Source of the DNA: Certhia americana
Taxonomy: Eukaryota; Chordata; Aves; Passeriformes; Certhiidae
DNA: 64,000 bases
NCBI GenBank assembly: GCA_018697195.1
Contig: CM031864.1
Span: 29,253,668-29,317,667, forward strand
Reading direction: 5' to 3'
The position numbers were made by a program, and so were the translations under genes. Positions within the stretch are counted from its first letter, which is position 1; the number at the start of each line of letters is the position of its first letter. Below are positions 14,598 to 25,190 of this stretch, in pieces. The notes below the pieces were generated by a model. That model did not search any database, was not told where the DNA came from, and saw only the letters and a program-made list of their open reading frames with translations.

Positions 14598-15022
14598 ATG
14601 CCTAGAGAGGCTAGCTAGAACAAAGGCTAGACAATATTAATGGAATAAAATAAGTATTTATTAAAAAAGCATTCAAAGGATACAACTTGGGCAATACAAG
14701 AGCGCAGCCGTGGCTACACCCAAGATGGACCCCGAGCTCTCATACTTTTATAAGTTTTGGTCCATTGCCATATTAGGGTTAATTGTCCAATTTAAGCTCC
14801 AGGTTATGAAGTCCCATCCTCCCAGATTGCTCTCCTCAATTCTCTGTTGTTTGCACTTTTTGGGTCCGAAGCTGCAGTGGTGTTCTTGGATCTGAGTTTG
14901 GAAAAGGATTGTTCTGTCTGACTGAGCTGTGAGGAGAACTTGCTGACACTTTACATGAAGTTCAGAGTTATACAGCAATGCAGTACAGAATCTGAAAAAT
15001 ATGAAAGCTAAAGTTAAGGCAT
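14598..15022 (-). mobile_element. Solo LTR (ERVL-like, songbird type), antisense to XPR1
   Basis: A 425-bp element flanked by identical 5-bp copies of CGTGG (14593-14597 and 15023-15027) with inverted ends ATGCC...GGCAT. Read on the minus strand it has a TATA-like cttataaaag, then about 100 bases later a taataaatac poly(A) signal, the usual LTR order. No internal retroviral genes are present, so it is a solo LTR. The family assignment (passerine ERVL-type) is from memory and is not confirmed. It ends 55 bp before the XPR1 exon at 15078. Confidence 0.75.
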
Positions 15023-15077
15023 CGTGGTGGGCTGTGTGAGACCCTCCCAGGTGACTTTTGCCTCTCCCTGCCAACAG

Positions 15078-15301
15078 AGAAGCTTGCGGAGGCGCAGCGC
15101 CGGTTCACGACCCTGCGCACCGAGCTGCAATCCACCTTGGATGCACAGAAGGAGGCCAGCGGGGCCTCCACGCTGCAGCGGCGCCGAAAGCCCGTCTTCC
15201 ACCTGTCCCACGAGGAGCGTGTCCAGCACAGGAACATCAGAGACCTGAAACTGGCCTTCAGTGAGCTCTACCTCAGCCTCATCTTACTGCAGAATTATCA
15301 G
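15078..15301 (+). CDS. XPR1: XPR1 coding exon, SPX domain (about residues 75-148)
   Basis: Acceptor ccaacag and donor gtacct bound this 224-base exon. It starts with two bases completing a Glu codon, then reads [38 protein letters not shown] and [20 protein letters not shown]. These are the central SPX helices. The solo LTR at 14598-15022 ends 55 bp upstream. Confidence 0.96.
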
Positions 15302-18300
15302 GTACCTGCAGAGAGCGGCGCTTTTGCAGAGCCCTGTCCGTAAACGTCTTTGTGCTTTGTGTGTCCTTGAGCTGCCTCGCTCAGTTTTTCATTTATTTCT
15401 TCCTTTTTTGGGGGGCCCTAAACACTTCTAAAGAAAAGACAGGCAGCACTGTATACCTGGTTGCTTTTAATTGAGCTGGAAGTGCTAAGCTGACCTGCGG
15501 AAGGTCTTTTCCTTCTTTTTCTGGGCTGGCTGACCCAGCACCTTTGTCCAGGCAGGAGCTCTTCCTTCTGTAGTGTGTTGTTCTATGCAGGGCGGGCTGG
15601 GGAAGAAGCTCTTTTATCTAATATTTGTCCTGAAACTTGAAATCCCAATGTAATGTTTCCTCTTGGTGTTACCATGGTAGTGGCTGTGACTTTGCTGTAT
15701 CAGAATTTCTTACTAAAACAGCAATTAAGAAAAAATAAATTTTGATTTCTGCAGGATACAGGCTCATTTGCCTTGAGGTATGAAAACAAACGAATCTTTA
15801 GTTGTACTTGGATTTTTGGCCTGGTAAACATTGCAGACGCTGATCTTGTTCCAAGAATCTTGGAATAAAAATCTGAAACTGTTAATATGTTTTTGGCTGG
15901 GCTACCTCTTCTGGAGCTAAATGCTCTGAAAGGCTTTTAAGTATTTTACTGTGAGGGGTTTTAGCTTGTTAAATAAGAACGTTGGAGCTTAAATTGACTA
16001 CATCTGTATTTAGATATTTGACAGATCTTTACTTCAGAATTTTACTAAACATGAGTAAATTGAATACCACTCTGCTGTATGCACAGAACTTATTCTCCCA
16101 AAATTCTGAGTATTTGTACCTCTCCAACAGTCATGTTATCTTTGAGCATGTGTCTGGAAACTCTGAGTTTCTTAATGAAGCTCTTTAACTATTAGCTGTA
16201 GTTCCTAGTTCAAATTCCTGGGAAAAGTGGAGTATCTGTATCTTTTTAGGAATGGAGTGAAGCAGCATCACCTACTGTGATTTCTTCACTTATATTTATT
16301 CTTTTTTACAGAAGACAGCTATAGTTTTAATTACAAAAAATCAATTCTGAGGCTTGATGAAGAATTTAAACAGGGGCTGATGTGGGTCATTCCTTTGGGA
16401 AATCTTTTCCTACTATTCCTTGGTGAAGAAAGGCAGGTTGCACACTGATATTTTTGCTTTTTGCTACCATGAGTCTGGACCCATTGTAAGTCTGCCAAAT
16501 ATTGATCTAAACCCAGTCTGGTTTTGGTAGTTTTCACACTTTGCAGAGGCAGCAGAGCTGCTTTCTACAGCATAAGAGAGAGAATGAGAAAAATTCCTTC
16601 AAATTGGTATTGAAGTTGAGGACAAGGAATACAAACATAAAAACAGACATAAAATTAAATCCCAGAGTACTACTGTTGTTAATCACTCTTGAGCTTAGAA
16701 TATAACAATGAGGAATATTCAAGCTCTTGCAGTTTTGGAGAGAAGAAAAAACAATAACCTGGTGGGAGGATGACGTACCTGAGCCCTTCGTGTGGGAGAT
16801 AAAATGAAATCAACAGCAGCATTATAAATATCAAATTGGCTTTGATGAAATTCTGATCCCTTGAGTTGGGTTACTGAGGAAGGAAAATCCACCTGAAGCA
16901 AATTCCTCAGTCTCCTAGGGCTGAACAACAGCATTCATTCCTGAGGTACACAAACCAAACGTCAAATGAAACTGTAAGCAGTCTCCAGGGCAGCTCTTAC
17001 ATGTTTAACTTATCGATGATTAAACTTCTGATAAAATTACCTTGTTGTTACCAGCAATGTATTATTCTAGACTCCATAAAAAAAATCTATTAATTTGAAA
17101 TGCTGTGTTTTAGGACACATATATATTTATATTAAATATAATATTTAGTTACTTATTCTGTATATAATACAGTACATTTATTGGATGAATAATAGAGGCT
17201 GAACCAGTTTTATTAAATTACCTTGCTGGTGCATTTCCTAATATATATGAGCAAAGATTTTTGAGTTCACTGTTTGGTTCTACTTGATGTTGCATTATAT
17301 TATTGCTTAAGATGCACTTGTTTGTGGAGGTTTGAATTTTTTTTTGTTTTCACAAAATGCAGCAGGAATGGAGGTCAGGCTTGGAGAAGGCCCTTTGCCA
17401 AATAAAAGCAGATAAATAAAAGAATAGCAAAATATCAGACTGCATAAATGATATTTGTTCTGTTCCACAGTCCCATCACTGTGTGTTCTTGTCAGAAGCA
17501 TCACTGTGACCAACAGTGCTTTTATCATGCACTTTGAGGTTGCAGAATTTTTGCAGCCAGAGCATGAAATGCCACTGGAGAGGTTTTAGGATGTCTGGTA
17601 TAAACATATCCCAACCAGCTAGGGCACCCCAGATTTAGGCTGGTATTGTACCCATGGCAGATGAAGGGATGTCATTTTAGACCACAGAAAGATCCCTGAC
17701 CAAGATCATCCTTTTGTTGCAGTTTTTCATGTGAAATTTCTGCTCTCCTTTGGGTGCAATGCTGGCTTTTCCAATAGAAAGTAATTAAAGTCTCTTGTCT
17801 GCAATGAGGCAGGTCATTAATGCTTTGGCTTCCTGCTCCTGTCTCCCCAGCCTCATTTCCCACCTAGATGGGAGGTTCTGGCATTAAATCACTCTGAGCA
17901 TAATTACATTGAAAATAATTTCAGTGAGTAGTTGAATAATAATAATTTCAGTGAGTTGCCCTCTCCCCAGGGCATTGGATTTTGCTGTTTTCTCTGGTTT
18001 TCTTTCCAAGCTGCTCTCTAAGCTTTTCTCAGAAGTGAGTCTTGCCATGCTTTGTGTTTCTGCTGTTGCTTGAATTTCTGAGTTTAAGTGGCGCTTCCTG
18101 CACAATGAAATTCAGGATTGCAAATACATCATGCCACAGCAATTGCTGCTGTGTGATGAGCTTTTCCTGTCTTAGGTACTGTGCACGGGTGTTGAATCAG
18201 GGATCATCTACAACTTGGAAATCAACAGCTGATTTTTGTTTTAAGCATTGTGTGCTTGTCTCTACAGACCGGAGAGTTGCATCTCCCACATGTACAAGCT

Positions 18301-18841
18301 AAGCTGGTTTTGCACTCATTGTGCAACATACTCTGTGAGAAAACATGCTGCTGTGGGGCTGTACTTGTCTGGATTTAATCTGCAGCACAGGCAACTTCAT
18401 ACAAAGATTTCTCTTCTATAATGAATTTAACTGGAGAACTTGATTTCAAAGTGTATAGCTTCAAGAAGTCAGTAGCTCAGATTTTTCAGGAGGGAAAACC
18501 CCTTAAGGGTTATTTGTCTTTAAGGTAGCATCAGGTCACTTCTTGCATGAGGGAGGAAGGTGGGAGTGATTTGGCTTTTCAGGAAATAAAAAGGCTTAGG
18601 TAGCTCCCTTTTTTATGCCCTTGAGTCCCACTTTATTTTTTTTTTAAATTTATTTTTATTTGCTAGGATTATATATTCCTTGCAATAAAGTAAGAACTCA
18701 GAAGTTTCCTGACCATAAATGCAATCATTTTGTTTCTTATTAACGATTCCTTTCTTACTAGCACTAGAGAGAGAACCATTTTTCTTTCTTGGGAGATGGA
18801 TGGGGTTTAAAAGCCAGCATGTTTTTTTCCCTTGTCTGCAG
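15302..18841 (+). other. XPR1: XPR1 intron
   Basis: AT-rich intron, with an especially A/T-dense patch near 17090-17200. No repeat family or gene recognised. Confidence 0.8.
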
Positions 18842-18991
18842 AACCTGAACTTCACTGGCTTCCGCAAGATCCTGAAGAAGCATGACAAGAACCTGGAGAC
18901 AGCACGGGGGGCGGAGTGGAGGGTGGCCGAGGTGGAGGTGGCTCCCTTCTACACCTGCAAGAAGATCAACCAGCTTATCTCTGAAACAGAG
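18842..18991 (+). CDS. XPR1: XPR1 coding exon, SPX basic cluster (about residues 149-198)
   Basis: A 150-base, phase-0 exon after acceptor tctgcag and before donor gtgaag. It encodes [17 protein letters not shown], then [19 protein letters not shown]. The [10 protein letters not shown] segment is the lysine cluster that binds inositol pyrophosphate in SPX domains. Confidence 0.97.
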
Positions 18992-19508
18992 GTGAAGAGG
19001 CTCGCCTGGGCACTGCTCCTCGTCTAGCTAGCAAAAATGGGATTATGGGCACTGCTGGTTTCTGGAAGTGTTCAAACCCAGGATGGACTGGGCTCTGAGC
19101 AAACCTGTTGTAGTGGAAAGCACCCCTACCCATGGCAGGGGGTTGGAACAAGGTCTTTAGGTCACTTCCAACCCAACCATAATTTCCACAGTGTTTTGCC
19201 CTCTCTGTAGCTTGTATTTACCACCAAGATGGCTAATAATTGATTTTGAAATGCCACTGACTTCTGGCACTACTTACATAAATATGGGTATGCTCTCTTC
19301 AGCTGGTAACTTTTCCCTTGGCAAAGACTAGTGCAGCCTTAACTTCTGCTGTGAAGGAACTTGATGCAGCATGGTGAGCTTTTCATATCTTTGTATTAAA
19401 AGAACACGGGGCCAGGGCTCGCCTGTAACGTGGAAACCAGCCTTTAGTTTTGGTTTTACCATGTGCTCATCATTCAGATGAACTTCAGTGGCATCTTTGT
19501 CTCCTTAG
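18992..19508 (+). other. XPR1: XPR1 intron
   Basis: Short intron holding the CR1 tail at 19055-19192; otherwise featureless. Confidence 0.85.
19055..19192 (+). mobile_element. CR1 LINE 3'-end fragment
   Basis: Contains ctggaagtgttcaaacccag, gatggactgggctctgagca, ggcagggggttggaacaagg and cacttccaacccaaccataa, a standard CR1 tail. It starts just after an XPR1 exon. Confidence 0.9.
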
Positions 19509-19592
19509 GAAGTGGTGACCAACGAGTTGGAAGATGGAGACAGACAGAAGGCAATGAAACGTTTGCGTGTTCCACCCTTAGGAGCAGCTCAG
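19509..19592 (+). CDS. XPR1: XPR1 coding exon, SPX-to-membrane linker (about residues 199-226)
   Basis: An 84-base, phase-0 exon between acceptor ctccttag and donor gtgaga. It reads [20 protein letters not shown], then VPPLGAAQ, the linker between the SPX domain and the first membrane helix. Confidence 0.97.
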
Positions 19593-20053
19593 GTGAGAGA
19601 TGAGGTTTGTGGAGCGAAGCTGCTCCTCCAACTTGTCAAGGTGCCAAATCAGATACTACATCTGAACAAAACAGAGGAAATAATTGATGTGAGCGTGCAT
19701 GGGGCAGAGACAGATAATCTGCTTTAGTTCCAGAAGGCTTAGAAATAGGTTACTACTCCTAATGCAGACAAGGTAATGAAGGGAGGAGATAAATGGTAAA
19801 AGGAAATTTGTGCTACTAAAAGCATATAAGCTTAGTGTTTGTGTGGTCTGGAATATTTTTCAGGGGACAATGAGGTGCCCAAGCTCTGTTTCAACATAGC
19901 AAGAATATTACACAGCATTTTCAGTTCAAGAACAAGAGATCAATCAGGGATCAGGAACTTGTGTTTCAGATTATAAGTTTGCTCTGCAAACTAATCTGAC
20001 TGTGCTGATAACCTGTTTACTTCACCTTAATTCTGCCGTGGCTTTGTTCACAG
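19593..20053 (+). other. XPR1: XPR1 intron
   Basis: Short intron; nothing recognised in it. Confidence 0.85.
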
Positions 20054-20135
20054 CCTGTACCAGCCTGGACTACATTCAGGGTTGGATTGTTCTGCGGGTT
20101 GTTCATTGCACTAAACGTCACTGTCATACTTTCAG
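20054..20135 (+). CDS. XPR1: XPR1 coding exon, first membrane helix (about residues 227-254)
   Basis: An 82-base exon after acceptor gttcacag, with donor gtaggt. It encodes [20 protein letters not shown] followed by NVTVILS, the amphipathic entry and first transmembrane helix. It ends one base into a Gly codon completed in the exon at 22985. Confidence 0.96.
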
Positions 20136-22984
20136 GTAGGTGTCCTGCCATGCCTCAGTCTGGGTGGATTCTCCTCACCTAGGGAGGGCCTGAACCTGGG
20201 TTTTCTGGCTTAAATCAGAGTCATATCACTTTGGTGTGAACTTCTAGCTCTGCTCAGCAGTTGGTTGTGGTTTTTCCCGTGTTGTATATGTGAATTTTGA
20301 TCACAAAAATCCTTTTCTTCTGGTTTCCTCCTTATTTTTGGAGGGATATTCTGAGGGTGCAGCATCTATGTGTAAACCCAGATTTTTTTATCGTTTTGGG
20401 AACGCACAGCCCGTGCCCACCTTGAGACAGGTGCTTGTAGAACTTGAGCTTTGCATGGTATTGACTGCCTAAAGAGAAGACCACCAGACACAGAGTCATG
20501 TGACCAGATGCCACTGGGGATGAAAGTGGGGAATTTGTGTGGAAATTCCTAGGATTTCAATGCCTGGGGTCTGCTAATGAAATTAATTGACTTTTTCTTA
20601 TTGACAGACGTTGGCAAGATTCTTTAAAAGCTACAATTAATGCGTGCATCTCTCAGGCCCTGGCTTTATTCTGCTTTGTGCCTTCTGAGTTTGGCCCCTG
20701 ATTAGAGCAAGAGCCACGTTAGTGCTGCAGATCCAGACACAGAGCTTAATCACAAGCGGCTTTACTAATTGTGTGTGTGATTTCTGGAGTGTTGTAACTT
20801 GCTTAAGCAGTACAAAGGAAAAGGCTTAACAAATCAACTTACGAGCTCTTGCATTAGGGAAAGCCCATATCTGTGTTTTTGTGACTTAAAAGAATTTTTA
20901 ATCGGATGTTTCTGTAATTGGATCCAGCCATCTCTTGGGATAAAATGCCTCTGTTTGAGGAGCTGTTTGCAGTGCTTCCTGTTTGGTCTTCTCAGGGTAG
21001 AGGCATGAAGTTGACCCATCTGCATGAAGGGGCTGTTTAATGTGTAGAAACTGTTCTTTATTCATCATTCCTGTTACTTAAACGTTTGATCTCTGTGTGA
21101 GATGCAAATATGATTGAAGCCAGTTGTGTTTGCTTTCCCTGTCGGTGCTAGGAATGAAAAAGTGATGCAGTTGTGAGAAGGAATTCATAAAAATGATTAT
21201 ATCTCTAAAGCAGGTGTTACTAACCCGGTGTGGGTTATAGGTGTGTTGTATCAGCAGGCATGATCTGATAGCTGATCATTACTGCAGATATTGGGCAAAA
21301 ACCTGGATTCCAAGTGCCAAGTGGGTGTTTTTAATTGGCTCATACTTTGCTAACCTCTCAGCTGCTATTGCCAAATTGTTCCTGTGATTTGATCAGCTAA
21401 GATAGGATTTTAGTGTTCTTTGTGGAGAATTCGTGAAACAGCATCAGAACATGGCTTCTGTCAGTAATCCAGTGCTGTACTGCCTGATTTGAAAACTACA
21501 GCAGCAGCATTTTACACAGATGTACGTCATCTTGGGGTCTGTTAAAGCTACAAGTAGATCCCAGGAGGGTGTCACCCTAAAGAGGACAAATTCTGAGGCT
21601 TCACCGTTTCTGTATGGGCTTCCCTAGGTGCCAAGCTGGTGTGTAAGTGAGGTTGGAATTTCACAGAAATGTGCATTTGCTTTATTAACCAGAAGCCTGC
21701 AAGGTTTCATGCAAAATCTCAAGCCCTTACTGTGGTTCTGCTCTTGTTTGAGAATTAGGCTGCCATTAGACTTGACACCAGGGATATTTTCACTTCTTAG
21801 TCAGGTTTTTTGGGGCTACTCTGCCCTGTTTGGAATTTTGACCAGATGACCTGTTGTGGTTCCTTCCAACCCTTACCCATTTTGTAATTTCCCTAGGTTT
21901 TCAGGTAAAAACTTGAAAATCCTTTTTTACAATTCCACATTTAAGGCTCATTTCTTTCAGCTTTTTTGGGGGTGTGTTATATCTGTTCAAAAGCTGACTG
22001 TTTTGCCTGAATCCAACAGTCTTTAGTTTTAAATTTAAAGCAGCAGTTCTGGAGTAATTGTTTCTTGCACGGCTTTTTCTCCATAAGTTATAAAGTGTAG
22101 ATGCTGAACACATGAAATTCCCTATGGATTTGCTTTTTCTGAGAAAAAGTTTGAAAAACTTGAGGCTGTAATTTAGGCAGGTCTGTGGGAATAAATTCTT
22201 AGCCTCCGTTCTGCAAAGTGCACGTTCTTTCTTTTACCCCTCTTAGAAAGCGTGAGAGACCCTTAATGAAACTAAAACTGAGAATTGAATAACTGTATTT
22301 TATTTATGCTTTTCTCATCAAACCTGTGCCAAATGACCAGGGGAGACAGTCCCTTGCAAAGAGGTTTATGCTGGAGAAAGCTGCTGCTGTATAAGGCATT
22401 TCATTGCTTGAAACGAAGCACATTTGTTTCCAAATCCCTGAAAACTGAACAAAGGAAGCAACAGGCTTTTCAGCGCTGCTGCCTTGTGCTGGGGTTTCTG
22501 TTTGGGTGGAGCTGGGTGTTGTAATGCTGGCTATGAATATGAATTGCATTACCATTGTACTGAGTTTGGTGATTAGGAGGGTTTAGCATTGTTTTAAACG
22601 CTGTAAATGGTTTCGTCTTAGTTTTGTGGGTAGCTGAAATGTTTGTGTATCTGTCTGTTGGGATTTCATCTCTATTAAACCAGAATATTTAAGTGCCTCT
22701 AGTCAGATTTATGCTGGTGCTGTCCCTTGTGCCTGTAGTGTCAGGCAGGGACTCTGCTAATGACTCTATTGCAGAAGCTGGAAAGGGAATTTTCCCCCAG
22801 AATACTCCTAAATCCTCTGAAAGGCTAGGCAAAATGTGCTCCACTTGATGGAACATGCAGTTGTGTACACGTGTACCCTGTTTTCTCAGGACACAGCTAA
22901 ACATCTGAGAACCAGGATAAAACTTTGCTTTGTGACACGATCTCTGTTATCCCTAAACTCCTTCCTTTTTCTTGTCTTTGTCAG
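20136..22984 (+). other. XPR1: XPR1 intron
   Basis: Apart from a possible CR1 tail near 21825-21893, I see nothing in this intron. Confidence 0.8.
21825..21893 (+). mobile_element. Possible degraded CR1 3' tail
   Basis: A short stretch with gaccagatgacctgttgtgg and ttccttccaacccttaccca resembling the CR1 terminus. Too short and diverged for a firm call. Confidence 0.5.
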
Positions 22985-23172
22985 GTGTGGCTTTTATAGA
23001 TGGACCAAATGTCTGGCCACTGGTGAGAATCTATCGAGGTGGCTTTCTCCTGATAGAATTCCTCTTTCTCCTGGGTATCAACACGTATGGCTGGAGACAG
23101 GCTGGAGTCAACCACGTCCTCATCTTTGAACTCAATCCCCGCAGCAACTTGTCCCATCAACATCTCTTTGAG
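22985..23172 (+). CDS. XPR1: XPR1 coding exon, loop 1 and second helix (about residues 254-316)
   Basis: A 188-base exon after acceptor tttgtcag, donor gtgaac. The first ~11 residues are a loop ([11 protein letters not shown]) that differs from what I recall of mammalian XPR1. The rest is strongly conserved: [40 protein letters not shown] and NLSHQHLFE. Confidence 0.97.
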
Positions 23173-23402
23173 GTGAACAGGAGGGATTTTAGAGTGGCTG
23201 AGCCATGCTGCAGATCAGCAGGATAAATCCTGCGCCGTTTCCTGGCAAGGACTCCTAATACAATTAGAAGAGGAAGTTGCTGAAGTCTGATTAGATTACA
23301 GGATTGAGCACTGCTCTCCCTTTTCTTCTAATGAGAACACATTGTAGGTTTCAGGGCTGTGTTTTCATTAGTTGTCTGTGTGTTGTTTTTTTTTTCCTGC
23401 AG

Positions 23403-23582
23403 ATTGCTGGCTTCCTGGGCGTTTTGTGGTGCCTGAGTCTGCTGGCATGTATATATGGTAAATTCACCTACATCCCCATGCAGGTGAACCCACTCATCTT
23501 GTACGGCTTCATGTTGCTTTTTCTCATCAACCCTACCAAAACCTTATATTACAAGTCCCGTTTTTGGCTGCTCAAACTATTG
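23403..23582 (+). CDS. XPR1: XPR1 coding exon, membrane helices 3-4 (about residues 317-376)
   Basis: A 180-base, phase-0 exon after acceptor ttcctgcag, donor gtaagt. It encodes [16 protein letters not shown], a short loop unlike the mammalian one, a second helix, then [20 protein letters not shown]. Both ends are typical XPR1 sequence; only the central loop is diverged. Confidence 0.97.
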
Positions 23583-24809
23583 GTAAGTGTGAAAACTTAA
23601 TTTTTTTTTTTTAAGTGCTGTGGCTGAGCAGTAGCTGTGAAGTGTATACAAGTGTCACTAGCCCTCAGGAAAGAGGGATGCTAGGGGATGCTTATACCAC
23701 TGTGATTTATAGAGCAGATCTGATCAGGTGTTGACTGCAGATAGCTCTTGAGGATGGGTTTGCAGAAGCATATTTCGCTTCCTGTATCAGTTGAGTTGTT
23801 AACCTTCCTGTAGACAGCTGATTATAAACTTTTGCATGTATGGAAACTCTTGGACATCTTTGCTTGTTTATTCCTTAACCTAGTGAAACAGATTGGTTAG
23901 AGGTCCAGTGCTCTAAGGCAAGGCTGCATGGATGCTCCTCAGCCCAAACTGAGATAGTGCCAACATTGAGAGGGTTCACTGATGGAGAGAGAACCTTTGG
24001 AAAAGTTACTGCCTATAAAATTACATTAATGGGTGAGGTTTTTTCTGTTTGTGCTCTCAAACAAACTCTTTCTTTGAGACCAAGCTTTTGATTTTCCAGT
24101 AAGATAAGTCTTGTAAGTTCAATGTAAATATGTGTGCTGCTTCAGTGTTCCAGTTATAGGTGGGAGCTCGGAAAGAACAGTTTTCAGACTTGCTGGGTGA
24201 CTCATGAGTTTCTTCACAAATGCCTGTTTCATATGCTCTTCCCCACCCTGTGCACCCTTTTAAATTGGCTTTAATCGAGCTGGTTCCCCTGATACCTTCT
24301 TGCTGGCACTGCTCTGAGAGCCTTGGGCAGAAGAGAGTTTGACTGACTGGTTTTCTTCATAGAATCATTTTAATGCCAATTAAAACAATTAACTTTATCT
24401 GGAACACAGTGAAGATGAGACACAGCATCATGCTTTGAGGACGTGCGTGCAGGTATACACACAGTGAATTAACCTCTGTGTGCTCACCTCTGTTATTTGA
24501 TTTGCTGGCTTGCTGCTATCCCAGCTTCTTCCTTTGTGCCTTCCAGCACTCAGCCATCCCTCACAGAGGTACCTTTAGTCCCAAGCCTCATTAGTCTGAC
24601 TGCTGTCCCCTGGTGCGAGGGGAAGCACTGGATGCTTTAAAGCACAAGCTTTAACCACATGAGCAATATCTGTGCTAATTTACCTTAATATCTTGCCAGG
24701 GCAAGATTCTCAGTCTCCACTCTTCTATTCTGAGCTGATAGGCAGCTTGCAGCTCCTGCCCTGTTCCAGTGATCTCCAGACTATGCTGCAGTCTGAGATA
24801 AAGTTGTAG

Positions 24810-25112
24810 AATCATGGAACGGCCTGAATTGGAAGGAACCTTAGAGATCAAGTTCCAACCCCTCTGCCACAGGCAGGGACATTTTCCACAATCCCAGGCT
24901 GCTCTGAGCTCTGTCCAGCCTGGCCTTTCACACTTCCAGGGATGGGGCAGCCACAGCTTCTCTGGGCATTCTGGTCCAGGGCCTCACCACCGTCACAGGA
25001 AAGAATTTCTTCCTAGTATCTAATCTAAATCTACTCTCTGTGAGTTTTAAGTTGATGGAGATCAGTTTTGTCCTGTCACTAAATGCCCTTGCAGACAGTC
25101 TCTCTCCATCAA
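24810..25112 (-). mobile_element. CR1 LINE 3' fragment, antisense
   Basis: Reverse-oriented CR1: agaatcatggaacggcctga, accttagagatcaagttcca, ggctgctctgagctctgtcc, agccacagcttctctgggca and aaagaatttcttcctagtat. It lies in the XPR1 intron after 23582. Confidence 0.92.
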
Positions 25113-25116
25113 ACCT

Positions 25117-25190
25117 GAACGATGGAATATCTCAAACTGGAAGGGATCCGTAAGGTTCATCAAGTACCTTGAGTGTACAGAGGCCAATTC
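25117..25190 (-). mobile_element. Second CR1 3'-end fragment, antisense, abutting the first
   Basis: Starts anew with the CR1 3' end in reverse: gatggaatatctcaaactgg, aagggatccgtaaggttcat. It sits directly behind the fragment ending near 25112, so these are two insertions or a rearranged copy. Confidence 0.7.

Larger units (their letters stand above)
8782..15077 (+). other. XPR1: XPR1 intron
   Basis: Contains the CR1 fragment at 13985-14466 and the solo LTR at 14598-15022. Nothing else is recognised. Confidence 0.8.

Noticed and set aside
14598..15022. A full endogenous retrovirus at this site
   Set aside because: No gag, pol or env sequence flanks the LTR, and the target-site duplication directly bounds the 425-bp element.
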